A program made the position numbers and the translations under genes. Shown piece by piece: positions 32,055 to 40,083 of a stretch of 64,000 bases of DNA (position 1 is the first letter of the stretch; each line of letters begins with the position of its first letter). The stretch spans positions 62,001-126,000 of the forward strand of contig NZ_QWEI01000005.1 in NCBI RefSeq assembly GCF_003515775.1, in the 5' to 3' direction. Origin of the DNA: Ureibacillus yapensis. Its GTDB lineage: Bacteria; Bacillota; Bacilli; Bacillales_A; Planococcaceae. The notes under the pieces are model-generated. The model made no database searches and was not told the DNA's origin. It saw nothing but the letters and a program-made list of their open reading frames with translations.

Positions 32055-34097
32055 ATGTTTTCGATACCTAATTCTCAAGAAATTACAATATTACAAGAAA
32101 ATTATTCTGTTGCTTTGGTTATTTTATCGATTGTTATTGCCTGTTGCGCATCTTATACAGCTTTGTTTTTGAATCAAAGAATTGAGGAAAATGGTTTTTT
32201 TCCAAAAATATTTTGGTTATTCCTCTCATCCCTCGCTATGGGATTGGGAATATGGTCGATGCATTTTATCGGGATGAGTGCTCTCGAGCTGCCCGTGGCC
32301 ATGAAATATAACAATTTCCTCACTATTCTATCCATCATTGTCGCCGTCATTGCATCCTATATCGCTCTTTACTTTGCCAATTCATCCAACCAGAGAAGGT
32401 TTTCCTTTTTGCTTGTCGGAGTTGTGATGGGGTTGGGTATAGCGGCCATGCATTATCTGGGCATGAAGGCGATGGAAACCGAAGCCCGCTATTACTATGA
32501 ACCATGGTCATTTGTTTTATCCATTGCCATTGCCATTGTAGTCTCCAATATTGCCATGTATATCTTTTTATTCTTCAAAAAGAATAAGAGCAATTCTTGG
32601 ATTAAAATCGTAACCGCTATTTTAATGGGCCTTGCCATATCAAGCATGCATTATACCGGAATGGTTTCGGTAAAGTTCTACGTACAGGGGACACAGCCTG
32701 AAGCTCATGGGATGTCCATCCATCATATGGATTCAGCTTTTATCATCTTGGTTGCAGCAGGGATATTCAACTTATTTATCATCGCAGGATTAATGAGTTT
32801 GCTGGACCGCTATGTGGATTACCGATTAAATCATTATGATGCTTTAACGCTGTTTCCAAATCAACGCCAATTTGAAAAAGATACGAATTATTTGGAAACG
32901 ACAGGCAGTCTCGCCATTTTCCAAATACAAAACCTTGAAAATTTGACCAACCAATATGGCTATTTATTTGGCGATAAAGTAGTAAAAGCGGTCAGTGAAC
33001 GGATTATTCGAAAAAAAATGAATCATTTCAAGGTTTACCGAGTCGAGGGAAACCGACTGGCTATATTTAGCTCCAATCACAAAGATTATGGTGCTTTAAA
33101 GGCTCTTGTGGAAAGGGTAACAGAAGGATTAAAACAGCCGATAGAGATTGAACCGTATTCAATTGCCATGGAGACCATTTGTGCCATTTCCACATCGGAG
33201 AAGCTAACTGTTCGGGAGTTGTTAATGAATAATCTGGCAGTTCTTCAACATAGCAGGAATGAATTTGAATCGACTGTTATAGAATTTGACCCGAAAGTCC
33301 ATACATACAATGTAGAAAGGCAATTAATCGAAGATATAGATCGTGCCATGAAGAATGATGAATTGTTTTTGGTGTATCAACCGAAAATTCAGACCCATTC
33401 CGAAAAGGTATCCGGTTTGGAGGCGTTGGTGCGTTGGCATCACCCTGTAAACGGAATGATCCCCCCTGGAGTTTTTATTCCGGTGATTGAATCTGCCGGC
33501 GGGAAAATTTTCGATGTCACAGATTGGATCATTAAAAAGGTTTGCCAGCAAATTGCAGGCTGGATTAAAGAAGGAATTGAATTCGAACAGGTTGCCATTA
33601 ATATCCCGGGGTCGTATATTACGTCCTGCCGTTTATTTGATGTGATTACGGCAAATTTAGTGCATTATAATATTCCCACAAGGCATATTGAGCTGGAAAT
33701 TACCGAAACAAGTGTTGTTTATGATATCAAAAATGCAATAACAGCCATTAATCGATTCCGGGAAATTGGTCTATCTGTTGCACTGGACGATTTTGGCACG
33801 GGCTTATCCTCTTTGTCGCATTTAAAGAAAATGCCCATCTCTACCATTAAGATTGATAAGTCCTTTGTAGACGGAATTCCATGTTCGGAAAAGGATTCGG
33901 CTGTTTTGAGATCAATTGTTGCGCTATCTTCCTCCCTCAATTTGAAAATTGTTATTGAAGGTGTTGAAACGGAGGAACAATATAATTTTTTATCTGCCAT
34001 GAAGGAAGCGCCGCTCATCCAGGGCTACTATTTCTCAAAACCGTTGAAAGCGAAGGATTATATCGACTGGACAAAACAAAGAATGGTTCCAAATTAG
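32055..34097 (+). CDS. MHYT sensor with degenerate GGDEF and EAL phosphodiesterase domains
   Basis: A 680-residue membrane regulator of cyclic-di-GMP. Seven transmembrane helices (residues about 15-260) carry the MHYT repeats WSMHFIGM, AAMHYLGM and SSMHYTGM, proposed to bind a metal and sense O2, CO or NO. A GGDEF-like domain (about 265-420) is degenerate: the active loop reads YRVEGNRLAIF, so no cyclase activity is expected. The EAL domain (about 430-675) keeps EALVRWHHP, AINIPGS, EITETSVV, ALDDFGTG and KIDKSFV, consistent with an active phosphodiesterase. B. subtilis YkoW has a similar MHYT-GGDEF-EAL layout. Monocistronic, ending at a hairpin. Confidence 0.92.
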   Translation: MFSIPNSQEITILQENYSVALVILSIVIACCASYTALFLNQRIEENGFFPKIFWLFLSSLAMGLGIWSMHFIGMSALELPVAMKYNNFLTILSIIVAVIASYIALYFANSSNQRRFSFLLVGVVMGLGIAAMHYLGMKAMETEARYYYEPWSFVLSIAIAIVVSNIAMYIFLFFKKNKSNSWIKIVTAILMGLAISSMHYTGMVSVKFYVQGTQPEAHGMSIHHMDSAFIILVAAGIFNLFIIAGLMSLLDRYVDYRLNHYDALTLFPNQRQFEKDTNYLETTGSLAIFQIQNLENLTNQYGYLFGDKVVKAVSERIIRKKMNHFKVYRVEGNRLAIFSSNHKDYGALKALVERVTEGLKQPIEIEPYSIAMETICAISTSEKLTVRELLMNNLAVLQHSRNEFESTVIEFDPKVHTYNVERQLIEDIDRAMKNDELFLVYQPKIQTHSEKVSGLEALVRWHHPVNGMIPPGVFIPVIESAGGKIFDVTDWIIKKVCQQIAGWIKEGIEFEQVAINIPGSYITSCRLFDVITANLVHYNIPTRHIELEITETSVVYDIKNAITAINRFREIGLSVALDDFGTGLSSLSHLKKMPISTIKIDKSFVDGIPCSEKDSAVLRSIVALSSSLNLKIVIEGVETEEQYNFLSAMKEAPLIQGYYFSKPLKAKDYIDWTKQRMVPN

Positions 34098-34127
34098 CGC
34101 GAATCATAAAATAATTGCTTATCATCT

Positions 34128-34158
34128 GCCCTCATGCTGTGCGCTTAGAGGGCTTTTT
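34128..34158 (+). terminator. Terminator after the MHYT-EAL gene
   Basis: GCCCTC pairs with GAGGGC, followed by TTTTTTA, between convergent genes. Confidence 0.8.
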
Positions 34159-34475
34159 TAAATGAGAGTTAACCAGTAAAGGTGAATACTGCAAATTCCG
34201 CAATAAATAAAAAACACAATACCTAATGAAACCAAGTAAAGTTTTTGAAAAGGCGCCTCGCTTTTTGCGTAGACAGAATAAGAAACGAATAAAATGAGGA
34301 GGGAGAGGGCTGCTTTTACGCCTAAAAATAAAAAGGGACTTACGGAAATCATCTGATCCATCAATGGGTTGATCTCCTCAATCAATTTTCTCGACAATCC
34401 ATAATTTGTTGCAATGCCGTCAAATAAGTTCAAAAAGGCAATCGAGATGCCTAATAACAGTACAGACTTTCTCAT
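34158..34475 (-). CDS. DUF5658-like small membrane protein
   Basis: A 105-residue protein with three hydrophobic helices (about 5-24, 47-66 and 80-103). The N-terminal pattern LNLFDGIATNYGL followed by EINPLMDQMI is the recurring signature of small DUF5658-type membrane proteins in Bacillales. Function unknown. The ATG has GGAAAGGAAG at about 7 nt. It overlaps the terminator of the convergent MHYT-EAL gene. Confidence 0.72.
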   Translation of the reverse strand: MRKSVLLLGISIAFLNLFDGIATNYGLSRKLIEEINPLMDQMISVSPFLFLGVKAALSLLILFVSYSVYAKSEAPFQKLYLVSLGIVFFIYCGICSIHLYWLTLI

Positions 34476-34586
34476 GATTTCTTCCTTTCCTGGATTAAAC
34501 TTACTGATGGCATTATGAACGAAATCGTGTATTTTTAATCGTGTTGTGAAGGGGGAGTATAGAAGTGCGCGGATATGGATGCTGAA

Positions 34587-34613
34587 AATCCCACTGGAGG
34601 CAATCCAGCGGGA
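34587..34613 (-). terminator. Terminator of the sspH unit
   Basis: On the minus strand ATCCCGCTGG pairs with CCAGTGGGAT (one G-U), followed by TTTTCAG. Confidence 0.75.
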
Positions 34614-34618
34614 TGATT

Positions 34619-34810
34619 TTAGTGAACTTGATATTCTTCCTTTAGTTCGGAAATGGCTACTTCCGAACGTTCTTCATGAGCCCTTCTTAAATGGACAGTT
34701 GCTGTTTTGCCATCTTCGTGAAGCTTGTCAATCCAGATGGAAACGCCATTATAGCTGACCTCGTATTCATTTGGGGAAGCAAAAATTTCTTGTGCTCGAT
34801 TATAATCCAT
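34619..34810 (-). CDS. sspH: H-type small acid-soluble spore protein
   Basis: A 63-residue protein beginning MDYNRAQEIFASPNEYEVSY, which matches the RAxEIxxSPxxxxVxYNG pattern of H-type SASPs; IWIDKLHEDGKTATVHL also fits. These minor spore proteins are made in the forespore, probably under sigma-G or sigma-F, and are degraded on outgrowth. GGAAGGG lies 6 nt before the ATG. It is 15 nt downstream of a YfhD-like gene and is followed by a terminator, so the two form one small sporulation unit. Confidence 0.9.
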   Translation of the reverse strand: MDYNRAQEIFASPNEYEVSYNGVSIWIDKLHEDGKTATVHLRRAHEERSEVAISELKEEYQVH

Positions 34811-34825
34811 TTGTTATCCCTTCCT

Positions 34826-34999
34826 TTATGATTGATTTTGTGACGAATGATTTTTTGCTTTTTCGACTAATTCATGCAGCTCATTGAGCTCATGGGCAGC
34901 TTCTTCGCGCATTTTATTGGGTGCAATTTTCTCGTTTTTTGGTGTTTGAGGCAGGGATTGCTTATTAGTTCCTTTGCTTTTGCTATCGTCTCTTCCCAA
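34826..34999 (-). CDS. YfhD-like small hydrophilic protein, probably sporulation-associated
   Basis: A 57-residue Lys/Asn/Gln-rich protein without membrane segments. The start MGRDDSKSKGTNKQSLPQTP resembles the opening of Bacillus YfhD proteins (MGR..., then NKxxLPQTPKN), while the second half (EEAAHELNELHELVEKAK) is helical. I use the TTG start, because AAAGGAG lies 9 nt before it; the ATG three codons earlier touches that site. It sits directly before sspH, which supports forespore expression. The YfhD assignment rests on a short motif only. Confidence 0.62.
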   Translation of the reverse strand: MGRDDSKSKGTNKQSLPQTPKNEKIAPNKMREEAAHELNELHELVEKAKNHSSQNQS

Positions 35000-35107
35000 C
35001 AGACTCATCTCCTTTCATTCTTCACTCTTAATATGAGTTGTTAATAATTTTTTTATCATGAAAAATACACATTTATCTAAAATAATTATGTATTTTAAAA
35101 ACGCAAA

Positions 35108-35139
35108 ACTGCCGCCCCACCAAACATGGAGACGACAGT
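35108..35139 (-). terminator. Terminator after the 197-residue lipoprotein gene
   Basis: On the minus strand ACTGTCGTC pairs with GGCGGCAGT (two G-U pairs) and is followed by TTTTGCG. Confidence 0.65.
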
Positions 35140-35165
35140 ATTCGACTTAGAGCAACAATTTTCAA

Positions 35166-35759
35166 TTATTGCAAGGCAACGCCTGTTTCCGAGGCGATAG
35201 ATTCCACTTCATATAACCAATCTCTAAGGAGTTTTCTTGCTTGGTCCAACCCTTGATTGGCTTCGGTGATTTTATCACTGTCCTGCTCTTCCAAGGCAGA
35301 AACCATGACGATAAAGGAATTGTATTGAATATTGGCCGCTTCAATATATACTTCATGCAGCTCTCTTATCTGAGGATTTTGAGGCATGATCGACTCCAGT
35401 TCAGCAACAAAGTCACGGTATGCCGGAATGATTTCATCTAAAAGCGCAGTATACAGCACATCGTCGTTTGTATAGTTTACCCCTGTGACGCCATCGTAAA
35501 GCTCGATAATCCGCGCCTCTTCAGGAGCAAGAACACTAATGTCATCCAAATATGCCGAAAAACTATCCGCCAAGTTTTCTTCGGGAATGGAGCTGGCTGT
35601 TTCCGTTTCGGTTGAAGTTTTATTTTCTCCAGAAACGGATTGAGTCTCTTTTGATTCTTCTTTCACTACTGTTTTTGGTTCCTCTTCTTCTTTTGGAGAA
35701 TTGGTGCAACCAACTAAAAAAACAAAAGGCAAAAGGGAAAGAAATAATCGTTTTTTCAT
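35166..35759 (-). CDS. Lipoprotein of unknown function
   Basis: A 197-residue lipoprotein with signal peptide and lipobox FLVGCTN, an acidic Glu/Thr/Ser-rich linker (about 24-65), and a helical domain (about 70-197) with no enzyme motif I recognise. The helical part has repeated aromatic/acidic helices (ARIIELYDGVTGVNY, DEIIPAYRDFVAELESIM), perhaps a four-helix bundle. The ATG has AGGAG 4 nt upstream within a double purine tract (GGAGGATAGGAG). An in-frame upstream extension of 24 codons is not supported. Monocistronic with its own terminator. Confidence 0.75.
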   Translation of the reverse strand: MKKRLFLSLLPFVFLVGCTNSPKEEEEPKTVVKEESKETQSVSGENKTSTETETASSIPEENLADSFSAYLDDISVLAPEEARIIELYDGVTGVNYTNDDVLYTALLDEIIPAYRDFVAELESIMPQNPQIRELHEVYIEAANIQYNSFIVMVSALEEQDSDKITEANQGLDQARKLLRDWLYEVESIASETGVALQ

Positions 35760-35905
35760 GCTTCTCCTATCCTCCAACAGGGAAACCCATTGGACTTGTA
35801 ATTTTATTAAAGTGCAAAAGAAAATGGGCAATGGTCTTACTAAAAATCAAATCTTTATATTCTATTCAACAGCCCCTCAAAAGGTGACAATTTCTACAAA
35901 AATTT

Positions 35906-35934
35906 TGCGTATTTCCCCATCTTTTAACATCGTT
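35906..35934 (+). promoter_or_regulatory. Possible sigma-G-type promoter of splAB
   Basis: TGCGTA and, 16 bp later, CATCGTT loosely match forespore sigma-G elements (TGmATA and CATwmTA) 56 nt upstream of splA. splAB of B. subtilis is sigma-G dependent; the sequence match here is weak. Confidence 0.3.
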
Positions 35935-35989
35935 ATTTTACCTTTTATGAGACAAGCTAATGAGGAAACCAGAAAAGGATGTGAGGACC

Positions 35990-36223
35990 ATGAAGTTCGA
36001 GGCAGGAGATGTTGTTTATCTATTTATTCGAAATCCCCATACGCAGGATGTTGCCAATGTACAAGAAGCGGCTGTTGTAAAAAACCCTGAAAATCCGGCT
36101 GAATTGGCCGTGTTCGTTTATGAAACATACTATCCATTAACGGATGATTTAGCGATTTATACGAGTCTGGAAGAAGCAGAAAGTGCGTATCGTGATTTTT
36201 TTGAGGAAGAGAGCACAGCATGA
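35990..36223 (+). CDS. splA: Transcriptional regulator SplA
   Basis: A 77-residue protein with the SplA/TRAP-like motif FEAGDVVYLFIRNPHTQDVA and the conserved YETYYPLTDDLA segment. In B. subtilis SplA is a negative regulator of spore photoproduct lyase made in the forespore. The ATG has GAGG very close and AAAAGGAT further upstream. Its TGA overlaps the splB ATG (ATGA), so the genes are translationally coupled. Ten codons of upstream open frame lack a better start. Confidence 0.93.
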   Translation: MKFEAGDVVYLFIRNPHTQDVANVQEAAVVKNPENPAELAVFVYETYYPLTDDLAIYTSLEEAESAYRDFFEEESTA

Positions 36224-37248
36224 GAAAGCCGTTTATGCCTCAGTTAGTGTATTTTGAGCCGAAAGCGCTGGATTATCCGCTAGGAATGGAGCTTAAAGAG
36301 AAATTTGAAAATCTGGGAGTGGAAATAAGGGAAACCACTTCCCATAACCAAGTGCGGAACCTGCCAGGAGACAATGATTTTCAGAAATACCGAATTGCCA
36401 AATCAACATTAGTGGTGGGGATACGGAAAACGTTGAAATTTGATACTTCCAAGCCATCCGCTGAATATGCCATTCCTTTTGCAACAGGCTGTATGGGGCA
36501 TTGCCATTATTGTTACCTGCAAACGACAATGGGCAGTAAACCGTATATTCGCACCTATGTGAATGTAGAGGAGATATTGGAAACGGCGGATCAATATATG
36601 GCAGAGCGAGCCCCGGATATCACTCGTTTCGAAGCATCATGTACGTCGGATATCGTGGGAATCGACCATTTAACCCATACATTAAAGAGAGCCATTGAAC
36701 ATTTTGGACAAAGTGAATTTGGCCGGCTGCGATTTGTTACGAAGTTTCATCATGTTGATCATTTGTTGGATGCAAATCATAACGGAAGAACGAGGTTTCG
36801 TTTCAGCGTTAACGCCGATTATGTGATTAAGCATTTTGAACCGGGCACTTCTCCGCTGAATTTAAGAATCGAGGCTGCCGGAAAAGTTGCCAGAGCCGGT
36901 TATCCTCTGGGATTCATCGTAGCCCCGATTTACCTTCATGAAGGGTGGAAAGAAGGCTATTATCATATGTTTGAACGTCTTGACGCGGAACTTCCCCAAG
37001 ATGCCAGAGACGACATCACCTTCGAATTCATCCAGCATCGTTTTACGAAGCCCGCAAAAAGAGTGATCGAAAAAAATTACCCCATGACCAAGCTCGAACT
37101 TGATGAATCGGCAAGGCGCTATAAATGGGGCAAGTACGGAATCGGAAAGTATATTTATCAGAAAGATGAAGAAGAAGAGATTAAGGAACATCTTTATCGT
37201 TATATGGAAAAATTCTTTTCACGTGCTAAGCTGGAATACTTTACTTAA
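36220..37248 (+). CDS. splB: Spore photoproduct lyase (radical SAM)
   Basis: A 342-residue radical-SAM enzyme that reverses the UV thymine dimer of spores (5-thyminyl-5,6-dihydrothymine) during germination. The 4Fe-4S ligands are Cys91, Cys95 and Cys98 in GCMGHCHYCYL, and Cys141 in FEASCTSD is the conserved H-atom donor; these positions coincide with those known for the Bacillus enzyme. Length is typical. It follows splA with a 4-nt overlap, and a GC-rich hairpin lies right after the stop. Confidence 0.97.
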   Translation: MRKPFMPQLVYFEPKALDYPLGMELKEKFENLGVEIRETTSHNQVRNLPGDNDFQKYRIAKSTLVVGIRKTLKFDTSKPSAEYAIPFATGCMGHCHYCYLQTTMGSKPYIRTYVNVEEILETADQYMAERAPDITRFEASCTSDIVGIDHLTHTLKRAIEHFGQSEFGRLRFVTKFHHVDHLLDANHNGRTRFRFSVNADYVIKHFEPGTSPLNLRIEAAGKVARAGYPLGFIVAPIYLHEGWKEGYYHMFERLDAELPQDARDDITFEFIQHRFTKPAKRVIEKNYPMTKLELDESARRYKWGKYGIGKYIYQKDEEEEIKEHLYRYMEKFFSRAKLEYFT

Positions 37249-37250
37249 GA

Positions 37251-37285
37251 AGCCGGAGCAGAAACAACTCTCCGGCTCCAAATCT
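37251..37285 (+). terminator. Hairpin after splB
   Basis: AGCCGGAG pairs with CTCCGGCT across an 11-nt loop; the following T-tract (ATCTTTG) is short. Confidence 0.6.
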
Positions 37286-37290
37286 TTGCT

Positions 37291-37321
37291 TGTCGGGACT
37301 AGCCGCGCGCTTGCGCTTTTC
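37291..37321 (-). repeat. Truncated copy C of the interspersed GC-rich repeat
   Basis: TGTCGGGACTAGC...GCGCTTGCGCTTTTC matches the terminal 30 bases of copies A and B (GTCGACGCGGGGCTAA...GTGCTTGCGCTTTTC). It fills the space between splB and the end of the convergent endopeptidase gene, abutting that gene's stop codon. Confidence 0.6.
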
Positions 37322-38512
37322 TTACATATACAGCGCTGCCAGGTAAATGCCAAACGATTTTTCGTAAATTTCATCGAATTGACTAATAGGAAGTGGATTA
37401 ACGCCGATTCCTTGTTCAACCGTAAATCCAGGCCTGCGCCAGTCTTGTATAAACCAATCTTTGTAGCCTGCGTAGCTTTCAATGGTTTTGATCGGTTCGT
37501 AGCCGCTTACTCTGCTGAATTCGTTGACGAGAATTTCTGATTCGGGTGGTTCCAAGTTCTCGAATCCCCAATAAATGACTTCCCCTTGCGTATGGAAAGC
37601 AAGGACACGAGCAAAGTCTCTTCGTCTAGTTAAATCGGCCATAGCAATTGCTTCCGGCTCGGTTAGGGGTGCCTCCCCGCCATAATTTCGTGGGCCGGGA
37701 CTTTGGGGATTGCGCTCTCTTTCGGCTTCCCAATTTGCAGGGAACTGATCATTCAAATCAACCCCATTAATGTTTGCTTTCCAATTCGAAAAATCAGAAC
37801 TGCCGTTATTCCATTCAATTACTCTATTTCGCCAAGGGGCATCTTCCGGGGCACCATTGATGACTAAATTTACCCCGTCAGGATTCACCATCGGCACAAC
37901 GGAAAGTAGTGTCTGCATATATAAAGGAGCAGTGGATAGTCCTCGAATCGTACTTTGATTCGTAAGCGACAATAAGTAGTCATTTAGGAATGTCATCAGA
38001 ACGGGTGTGGTAATCCACTCATTCGCATGGAAAGAGGCGTTATAGTGCACACGTTTTGCACCATTGCCAATCAGCACTTCCGGAATATTCAGTCCAAGCA
38101 CAGAAGTTCCGGGAATGGTCATTTGCATAAATGGATATACAGCCATAAGTATTGATAGGTCATTCATCATGATACTGTAATCATAATTTTGTCGTCCAAT
38201 GACATAACGCCAAGTAACTCTTCTGGGAACGCGGATGGTTTGACCAGCTTGCAGAAAGTTTGGATTCACATTTGGATTCGTCAGCAAGAGGCTTTCAACC
38301 GGTATGTTATTTCTTCCCGCTACTCTCCAAAAAGAATCTCCTTGTCGAATTTGTTCCTCAACAGATACATAGCCGGGTATTCTAATTCTTTGCCCAATAG
38401 AAAGATATGGAGTGCCTAGATCTCGATTTGAATCAATGATCAGTTGCATCGGAATCGAAAACAGCGGGCTTAAAGACCAAAAGGATGTTCCGGGCAACAC
38501 ATAAACGTCCAA
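37322..38512 (-). CDS. Gamma-D-glutamyl-L-diamino acid endopeptidase I (LysM + peptidase M14)
   Basis: A 396-residue enzyme with two LysM repeats (about 1-47 and 50-96) and a zinc carboxypeptidase-fold M14 domain. The zinc ligands His162, Glu165 (FHANE) and His307 (AFHTQG), and the catalytic Glu366 (GFTVE) occupy the same positions as in endopeptidase I of Lysinibacillus sphaericus, also 396 residues. It cuts the gamma-D-Glu to diaminopimelate bond of spore or cell-wall peptidoglycan. There is no signal peptide, as in the sphaericus enzyme found in sporulating cells. The start is TTG with AAGGAGG 6 nt upstream. It is 11 nt after a LysM-GH18 gene, forming a hydrolase operon. Confidence 0.95.
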   Translation of the reverse strand: MDVYVLPGTSFWSLSPLFSIPMQLIIDSNRDLGTPYLSIGQRIRIPGYVSVEEQIRQGDSFWRVAGRNNIPVESLLLTNPNVNPNFLQAGQTIRVPRRVTWRYVIGRQNYDYSIMMNDLSILMAVYPFMQMTIPGTSVLGLNIPEVLIGNGAKRVHYNASFHANEWITTPVLMTFLNDYLLSLTNQSTIRGLSTAPLYMQTLLSVVPMVNPDGVNLVINGAPEDAPWRNRVIEWNNGSSDFSNWKANINGVDLNDQFPANWEAERERNPQSPGPRNYGGEAPLTEPEAIAMADLTRRRDFARVLAFHTQGEVIYWGFENLEPPESEILVNEFSRVSGYEPIKTIESYAGYKDWFIQDWRRPGFTVEQGIGVNPLPISQFDEIYEKSFGIYLAALYM

Positions 38513-38523
38513 ATCGTTCCTCC

Positions 38524-39933
38524 TTACTTTTTAATAATTGCAAAGTTATCATTCAACAGCGCCCAGTTTTGCGGGAAAGGATAGCCTAATACCCAATAAC
38601 TGATTCCTCGCAAGTTATATTGCTTTGCTAAGTCAAACTTGGCTTGTGCACTACGGGCATCCTCAAACCACACTTCATGCCTTGTGCCTTGTTCATCTAC
38701 ATACTGGAAATAAGGTGACTGAGCTGTTTCGTCGTATTGAATTTCAACTCCGTACTTGGTTGCACGACGAATCGCTTCCTGTGCGCTAAATGTTTCGGCT
38801 ATATCTCCTTGGGCATGAGGGAGGGTCCAGTCCCGCGCATAAATTTGAAATCCTAGGTAAATTTTATTGGCCGGCATGACGGACCTAGCATATTCCACAA
38901 CACGACGCATTTGATTGATTGGTGAAATCGCTTGAGGAGGCCCTCCTCTCCAGCCCCATTCATAGGTCATCAGAACGACGAAATCGGCAATTCTTCCATG
39001 GGCCTCATAATCATGCGCTGTATACAATAATCCTGTTTGTTCTCCGCTTGTTTTTGGCGCAACCGCGGTCGAAACAAGATAACCCAGCGGATGCAAACGA
39101 TCAACTGCTGATTGAATAAACTGATTATAATTTTCCCGGTCTTCAGGCGGCACATATTCAAGATCGATATTTAACGCTTTATAGCCTTTTGTATTCATTA
39201 TTTCGATAATATTTGATAGCAGTTTTTCCGTTAGCTCTTTATTGGATAAGACAGTATGCGCAAGGTTGGTTCCTGCCGATGTGACCGATAAATTCGTGAT
39301 GGTCATCATAGGAACCACATTTTTTGAGTTGGCGGCTGCAATCATTAATTCATCAGCAAATGGCTGTAGGGAACCATCTTCTTGGATTATATAAGCAAAA
39401 GGACTAAGGTACGTTAGAAGATGGCCAATTTCATTCACTGTTTGGGCTGCTTCCTCATCTGGTTGATAGGAATATGCATTCACTTCAATAAATGGTTTTC
39501 TGCGCGGAATAATGAGTGGCGTGCCAATGTAAAGAATATTAGGGTTCTGGAGTTGGTTTTCATTCATAATCGCTTCAATCGTTGTGCCATAATTATTTGC
39601 TATCTGCCATAGATTTTGGCCTGGTTGAACAATATGGATTCTGGGAGGGATATAAAGGGTAGCACCTGGATATAAAAGGTTTGGATTCGCAAGTCGATTC
39701 TCATTTATAATTGCGTTTACCGAAACACCAAAACGTTGTGCGATGGACCATAGATTTTCACCAGTTTGAACCCTGTGCAGTGAACCTGCCACCGGAATCA
39801 CTATCGCTTGGCCGATTAACAGCTGATTCAGGTTGGGCAATTGATTTATTTGCTGGATGGCATTTACCGATACGTTATATCGATTTGCAATTTGCCAAAG
39901 TGATTCGCCTTGACTGACAACATGAATGATCAA
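38524..39933 (-). CDS. LysM and GH18 spore peptidoglycan hydrolase (SleL/YaaH-like)
   Basis: A 469-residue protein with three LysM repeats (about 2-47, 52-97 and 99-144) and a GH18 domain (about 149-469). The catalytic motif is LNIDLEYV (Asp257, Glu259), matching the DxDxE core of the family, although the first Asp-Gly of the usual DGxDxDxE is Lys-Ala here. YaaH/SleL proteins are N-acetylglucosaminidases that act on spore-cortex muramic-lactam fragments. No signal peptide is present, typical of spore-coat-located LysM proteins. The start is TTG with GGAGG 8 nt upstream. It is the first gene of a two-gene unit with endopeptidase I; together they would open glycan and peptide bonds of the cortex. 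Confidence 0.93.
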   Translation of the reverse strand: MIIHVVSQGESLWQIANRYNVSVNAIQQINQLPNLNQLLIGQAIVIPVAGSLHRVQTGENLWSIAQRFGVSVNAIINENRLANPNLLYPGATLYIPPRIHIVQPGQNLWQIANNYGTTIEAIMNENQLQNPNILYIGTPLIIPRRKPFIEVNAYSYQPDEEAAQTVNEIGHLLTYLSPFAYIIQEDGSLQPFADELMIAAANSKNVVPMMTITNLSVTSAGTNLAHTVLSNKELTEKLLSNIIEIMNTKGYKALNIDLEYVPPEDRENYNQFIQSAVDRLHPLGYLVSTAVAPKTSGEQTGLLYTAHDYEAHGRIADFVVLMTYEWGWRGGPPQAISPINQMRRVVEYARSVMPANKIYLGFQIYARDWTLPHAQGDIAETFSAQEAIRRATKYGVEIQYDETAQSPYFQYVDEQGTRHEVWFEDARSAQAKFDLAKQYNLRGISYWVLGYPFPQNWALLNDNFAIIKK

Positions 39934-40043
39934 ATTTTGATCCTCCTCATTATATGTTCCATATAAACTATATGAAAGATAACGTTGTATGCATGCTTAG
40001 AAAATACAACTCTACCAGCAAACGTTGAATTGGGGTTTTTTTC

Positions 40044-40074
40044 AGCAAAAAAAGCTACTCAATAAACGAGTAGC
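40044..40074 (-). terminator. Terminator of pgeF
   Basis: GCTACTC pairs with GAGTAGC; on the minus strand the stem is followed by TTTTTTTGC. Confidence 0.85.
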
Positions 40075-40083
40075 CTGAGGTGT

